DNA of 64,000 nt from Eucalyptus grandis (lineage: Eukaryota > Streptophyta > Magnoliopsida > Myrtales > Myrtaceae), in NCBI RefSeq assembly GCF_016545825.1, contig NC_052614.1, forward strand, positions 31,645,669-31,709,668. Reading direction: 5' to 3'. Numbering within the stretch: the first letter of the stretch is position 1; the number at the start of each line of letters is the position of its first letter. The notes under the pieces were generated by a model. The model did not search any database and was not told where the DNA came from. It worked only from the letters and a program-made list of their open reading frames with translations. A program made the translations under genes and the position numbers. Positions 58,134 through 64,000 of the stretch are shown here, piece by piece.

Positions 58134-61007
58134 GATTGCAACAGGATAGAATTGTGCCATTCGGCGATAATCAGAATCCAATATATTTGACCAGAAGCAG
58201 ACTGAATTTCATTGATGTCAAACCGACTTGTTGAGTACCCTATTATTCGTGATATTGTGTCACACGAAACTAAGCACATCGCATTGGCTAAGTTGCAACA
58301 CTATCCGAATTTGGCCAGCATCTGATTCAGGTGAAGAATCGAGGAGCGCTTGGGAGGGACGATGGTGAATAATGTGCTGGAGGTTAAAGATTTTTTCATC
58401 GAGGTAAAAATTTGATACTTGTAGCTCGAATAATACCTCATTCTATTCGGAATCGACATGAGTTTCAAGGCTTTGAGGACACTCGAGGCGTCGACAAAGG
58501 CCCGCATACGAAGCCGAGGGAGCAGAGGCAGAAATTGGAGATTTCAGAACGGAAGAAGTTGAATTGGTGGACGAGCGGGCACAGAGGCAAAAGCTTCGAA
58601 CTCCATACCGATGATTTCTGAAGTGCAAGAGTGATGAAACCACGGATCAAACCCTTTCTAAAACCAAAATTGCTGTGATGGCGGCTTCTCAGATGATACG
58701 GTTTTGTGCGCCTACCGGAAGATACAACATTAAACACTGCAGACACAGAAAGAAACAGCCGGATCGCCTTGCATGCGTCAAAGGAAGAGGCCAATTTTCA
58801 TACATTGAAATAATAGGAGATGTACAACCTTTTGTATGGTACTCACAAGAGTCAAGTCCTGTAATACAATCTGCAATCAGTGTAGTTCTATAAATGGCCA
58901 CCACAACTTCCTTTTTCCTTCTTTATTCAACTATGACCAAGCATCCTGAGATTCACATATATCAAAAAAACTGAGAAATCGCAGCTGCCTGGTTCAGCTA
59001 AATAATAAATGAGCCTTGACAATATCTAATTGACCCAAAAAAGGAAGAAAACAAAAATGATCTGTCAGGCAAGCTTGGTGCCCACCCAAATGAATTCAAC
59101 ATGGTTAATGGCATCGAATTGTACAACCAGATGACCTGCATACAAAGGGAAAAAATGGATTGTTAGAAACTCATTATTTATACTAGGTAAAATGGACAGT
59201 TCTTGATCTAGAAATGAACCAAAGAATTACGAATTACAAAATTTCAAACCAACCCATACAGTGACTCTTGATTGACATATAATTAGTAGAATGCTTAAGA
59301 TCAAGCTGTTAAAAGGCAATAACGAGTTCTATTGCTTTGACCCTCAGAATAGCTTTGAGTGATCAAAATATGAGTTGGCTTTGCATGCTCATTTATGTAA
59401 TCCCTTCTTTAAATTATATTCCCAATCAAAAGTTAACTCGATATTGCCAATGTTTTCAAAGTATACAATGGTTTGTTGTCATATTCTGTCTTAACTGTAA
59501 TTTTTTGCCAGTTACTAATGTCCAACAATATCTGCAACTTGAATTGACCACTGACTTTTATCAACACTAGAGGGACACCATTTGCGTTGTTTGAAGTTAT
59601 TGAAACCTATTAACACCCACCCTCCCTGGCCACCAAAAGACCAAGAAATAATAAGATAATGCAGACTTGGTCACTTACATCTTTCTAAGTCCAACTGAAT
59701 TGCAGATATGATCGCGAATAAAAGTTCATTAAAACAAAATAAAAAATGATGATATTTTCAAGGGCTAGAGAGCTTGCCCCAATTGAAATAGACTTGACCA
59801 GCCCTCAACAAGCCAAGGGTGAAAACATGTCATTTTTCTTCAGCTTTTCAGCCTATAATCCCTGGTGATGCAAATTGGCCACTACATGGGATCCATTATT
59901 TCAAAATCCACATTTCTTAATCCCTTCAGATTGGACAAGAATAAAAAAGGTCAAATTAGAAATATTGTATTCATTGTTTTGTATACAGGAGGGAAGTCAA
60001 AATAATTCTCATGAATGTAAGATGCTTGGCTATACTTTAACAGTGGGGTGTCAAAGTATACTTTCAAAAAGGTGGAATGATTGCATTGTGTTTGCCTGTG
60101 ATGAAAAAGCAATAAAGCCTAAACCAAGTAAGAACAAGTACTCCAAGGAAAGAAAAAAATCTACAAGATCAATTCAAATATTGGGTCAATATTGATTAAT
60201 AATAAAGGTAATGACTGGATGCCAACATGCTTATTAGGTCTCTATTTGCTTATTATATTTCCAAAGAAATCAAGGGATTATCAATCAGGGTTGTGTATCA
60301 TGTGACAAATTTGGTTCCCTTGAGCCACCAACACAAAATTGAAGCAAAAATACAGGCAAAACCTGTAGAAAATCTGAGCAAATGGATCTACAAATGGGTG
60401 TGAACCAGTGGCCTACTAACTGTAATTGAGTTAAGGTACAGATATAGTCAGACAGTAATTGAAGCTCAACAAATCGCAAGAAAATTAGGTGATGTCCATG
60501 AGAGTAAAAATTCAAAAACTACAATCTTCCCAAACTAGGCAAACCAGGGTCAATCAACCAGCATTTACAGCTCATTTGGTTCACAGAAAAGCTATTCTAT
60601 CATCAGACAATACACCAGCCAGCCAATATTTGGTTCAAAAATTCAACCAGAGTAGTACACCTCTTTATGGTCAAATGTCGGATTGACAACTAAAAGCAGC
60701 TAAGACCAGAAGACCAACATTATCACACTCGAGTCACTTGGTGGAAGAGGCATCCACACAGAATAAAGCTAGACTAACTAGAAATTTCTAGTTTCCTTTA
60801 GTTTGTCAAATGCCTGTCAAACCAACAGCAAGTCAACAGCCCTTTTTACCAACATAAATCATCCACGGGACAATTGATAGATTCAATACATAATGTAGAT
60901 ACAGAGAGAAACAGTCGCACAAACATGAGATCAAGCAAAGGAACCACGGAACATATAATATGAATATTCTAACTGATAAGGAAGATTCACTCACCAGTCT
61001 CCTCTGC
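58134..61007. other. intergenic, including the TNO1 3' flank
   Basis: Overlapping frames at 58301-58904 on both strands and 59875-60195 (+) have no domain I recognise. The 58240-58900 stretch is less AT-rich and could be a decayed gene. The stretch just below 61008 must hold the TNO1 3' UTR. Confidence 0.45.
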
Positions 61008-64000
61008 TTATACTACTAAAGAAGCAAGTAGTGCATGCAATACAGCCCAATATACAATAATGCCAAGCCGTAAAGCAGGTTGTCTCATCAATGTCCGATC
61101 ACAAGAGACCCTGTCCAGTTACAGATACAAGTACATATATCACTCTCAGTTTAGTCAACTTTCTAGATGAACAACAATAACAAGTTACGATACCTACCAG
61201 AGCCCATCAACCATGTCTGTCAAAGGTCTTGTAAATTTCGGGACAATTCTTGATGTCGTAAGTGACTTGAAACCATGGACTGTTGTTGAGAAGAAAGAAA
61301 TCAAGTGAGAGAAATTCTCAGCAGGACACAGATGATAACAGCTCTTATAGATAAACTGTGTATAATACCTTTATCATCGTCCGCATCTTCTAACCTAGAA
61401 CTGCTAGTGGGATCTTCATCAATGGCAATGGCAACTTGGTCATTATTTGCCTTACGCAAACTGCGCACCTGACGGGTGCTGGGAGTAGGAGTCACAGCCC
61501 ATTTGTTTATCTGCAAGAAAGTCCAATAATTAAATCTCTCATATATGTACTTAAAACTGTTCTACCACAAGGACGGGTTAGAACTTTCAAAGACTAAACT
61601 GAAAGACAGTATTGATAATTTAATTTCTATAGAAAATTAAAATAATCAGCAGATGACCCCCAATCAAGATTACACTTGATCAGCAGAATTTACAATACAT
61701 CAAGGAGAGCAAGAGGTAATTCAAATTTCATAAGTAAGATAAGAATTCCATTTTCAAGGCCGGAGGTCAGATGTTGCTCGAAAAGGCCAACTATGAAAAC
61801 ATCTTCAATATTTAGGTCTTTCCTAAAACTAAAACACCGTTATTCTTACAGACTAGGAAATATTTCTACTTTAAAGAAATATTGCAAACTAAATTATCAA
61901 GTATGACATAACATTATCTAAAAAAAAAGTGACGTTTTAACAATCAACCAGTTCATGTTCGTTGTCTATGTCAAATCAAAGCTGATACCAGTAGGCTTTT
62001 GTCTCAAGTTGATCTAAAAGCTGTTCCTCCAAGGAAAAACAACATCTCTCTAACCAAATTCTCAGGCTTTCATTATTTTGACCAAATTCACAGGCTTTCA
62101 ACCCAAAATTCATAAAAATAGTAGTTAACCCAATTCTTTGGGTAAATCTCCAATCCGGACCCCAATGCTCCACAGCTTTACAGATCAAAATGCAGTTCTC
62201 TCAGGAGACCTTGCGCAGTCTTACAATATACAGCTTTCCCTTCCTAGGTAGCATATGTTTTATTTCTTCCTAATGCAGCTTAAAACAAACCAACTAAAAC
62301 AAAACCTTGCAATTACCAGGCATTGAACAAAAAAAAAAAAAAAGTACACTACATGATAATGCAAGAGCAGACAAGCATACAAATATTTCAAAAGCACTTA
62401 CAAATTCAAAAGAAAACCAGAATGTCTAAAACATAGAGGACTTCCAAAGTTGGAAGAATTGCTTTAACATTAATAATTAAGCGACAAAGTTGTCCAGTAA
62501 CTCACCACCGGTTCAAGTTCAACAATTTCAGAAGTCACGCTGGATGGCTGCCTTGAATCTTCCCCACCTTGAAGTAAATTTAATTGGGATTCCTTTTCAC
62601 GTAAAGACCTTTCAAAAGTCTCCCCTTTGCGTGTCAAGTCCTCTACCTTACTTCTTTCTACCAGCAACAAGGCATCCTTACTACGAGCTGCTGCCCTTAA
62701 ATCCTCCAATTCAGAAACAATAGTCTCAATCTTCTTCCGAAGCAATTCCTTGTATTCACTCACCTGGATGCTCTTCTTATCACTGACATCATGCAATGGT
62801 AGCCCAGGTACCAAGGTCTCAATACATGTTAAGAACTCAAAGAAGTCTTCGGCATTTCTATTATTACTCAACCGAGATGACACAAGAACATCATTGGTGC
62901 ATCTCGTGACCTCTTGCCTCAAGAAAGACACCTCAGAATCCTGTTCTTTTATTTTGGCTTGAAGCTTTTCAATCTCAGCAAGAAGACTAACTGAGAAATG
63001 ATGAAGTTCGTCAAATTTATTCACTGTTATAGAAAGCTTTTTCAAAGCCTTCCCTCGAGAAGCTTCAAGTTCTTCCACAACCAGATTCTTTTGTTCCAAA
63101 ACTTTCTCTAGCTCTTCGATCTTTTTGCCCAAGTATTCCATCTGTGTCTCCTCCTCGTCAAGTGCTTGCATCAGGGCCTCAATTTCTAGATCAAATACAG
63201 TACTCATCAGTGTCATCACCATGAGAAGACAATTAGAATGAAAGCAAATAAAATAAATGATTACAAGGAAAAAGCAACAGACCCTGATCTTTAGAAGCTA
63301 GAAGATCAGTCAGCGATTGGAGCCTCTCCTGTAATTCTGTTGATGCCATTTGCCCATCTTGCATCTCTTTTAATCTCTTCTGCAATAAGGTATGTTGAGC
63401 CTCCATTTCTGCAATTTTTATCTCCAAGTTGTGGACCACACTTTTTGAAGATTGGAGATCTGATGAATACCCTAAAGCAGCAGCTTCAGCTTCCTTAATC
63501 TGATTCACAAGCTCCATGCAGATCCTGTCTTTCTGGATGTCTTTCTCCTGAAGCTCCTTCTGTAAATTTGCTATTGTACCCTTCAATTCTTTCTGACTGT
63601 TGTCAACAATTTCGGCTTTCACAGAGGCAAAATTTTTCACACTTGTTAGGAGTCGGTCAGCAAAGTGTTTCAAAAATTCCTCTGATGAAAAACGGGTATC
63701 ATCAGCAGAAAATCCCCCATGGAGGAAATCCAAGTTTGTTCTTGAATCTACAGTGGCCAAATTCTTCCCTAACAAAGCAGCTTGACTATTTTCAATTTCT
63801 GCAAGGGAACTGGAGCATGCTTCACAAAGCAAGGTCATGCCACGGCGCAGGAAAGAAATCTCTTTGTCCTTTTCTCTGTGAGTTGACTTTAAACGTTCTA
63901 CATCTCTTTCAGTCACTTCAGATGACTCCTTTTGGCCAATAATTTCTCTATTTATAACAGTTAACATTTTGGAAAGACTGCTGGCCTGTTCTTGGAATGC
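61008..64000 (-). CDS. TNO1: TNO1, trans-Golgi SYP41-interacting coiled-coil protein (C-terminal part)
   Basis: A large coiled-coil tether of the plant trans-Golgi network that interacts with the syntaxin SYP41 and acts in vacuolar trafficking and salt tolerance (known from Arabidopsis). Exons in transcript order: 64000 (open at the edge)-63283, 63185-62506, 61510-61369, 61279-61198, 61110-61008, with matching phases. Long heptad-rich segments include EIEALMQALDEEE and LHHFSVSLLAEIEKLQAKI. A short acidic linker, SRLEDADDDK, follows, then FKSLTTSRIVPKFTRPLTDM and VSCDRTLMRQ. The protein ends in one hydrophobic segment, LGIIVYWAVLHALLASLVV, as a C-terminal tail anchor. The stop is at 61010-61008. 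The last intron before the linker is 995 bp. No breaks are seen. The N-terminal part lies outside the window. Confidence 0.94.

Noticed and set aside
1..64000. CRISPR arrays, operons, tRNA genes
   Set aside because: The DNA is plant nuclear. I saw no array of regular short direct repeats with unique spacers, and no convincing cloverleaf with A and B boxes. A tRNAscan run would settle the tRNA question.

Overview
This is nuclear DNA from a flowering plant, most likely a woody rosid. The evidence is intron-rich genes with plant-specific proteins, AT-rich introns, and dense LTR retrotransposons and MITEs. The repeats made me think of Myrtaceae (Eucalyptus relatives), but I cannot prove that from the sequence alone.

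Four real genes are readable. (1) CSLC5, a xyloglucan backbone glucan synthase, runs on the + strand at 24149-27151 in five exons and looks intact (694 codons by my splicing). (2) A group III cyclic nucleotide-gated channel of the CNGC14/CNGC17 type runs on the - strand at 31083-34626 in seven exons. It has a one-base deletion in exon 6 that would truncate the protein before its cyclic-nucleotide-binding domain. (3) RSZ22, an SR splicing factor with an RRM, a zinc knuckle and an RS tail, runs on the - strand at 42274-44619 in five coding exons. A partial, broken duplicate with introns lies 11 kb away at about 53900-55130. (4) The 3' part of TNO1, a trans-Golgi coiled-coil tethering protein, runs on the - strand from 61008 past the right edge. 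The genes have no obvious functional link.

The rest is repeats. The left 13 kb is a nest: two degenerate Ty1/copia elements, both on the - strand, each split by a solo LTR of about 3.3 kb from one long-LTR family. One has a perfect TGGAA target duplication (1961-5336), the other a perfect ATACT duplication (8890-12211). The two LTRs are in opposite orientation and form a large inverted repeat. A third solo LTR of the family (47096-52207, with another transposon nested in it) sits inside a third copia element, between its LTR and its primer-binding site. A MITE is inserted in the integrase of the first copia element.

From 13 to 24 kb the window is intergenic, with MITEs and ancient dispersed duplicates of the left-edge sequence. 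From 35.9 to 36.9 kb a tandemly doubled 5S rRNA-derived segment is followed by a six-copy minisatellite. From 45.5 to 46.5 kb a tandem array of MITE-like units abuts the RSZ22 5' end. From 56.4 to 58.1 kb there is a MITE and two inverted-repeat transposons. I found no tRNA gene, intact rRNA gene or CRISPR array. I did not find a clearly new biological system. The strongest leads are the channel frameshift, the three-for-three insertion of one LTR family into copia elements, the hypervariable block inside those LTRs, and the RSZ22 fragment duplication.
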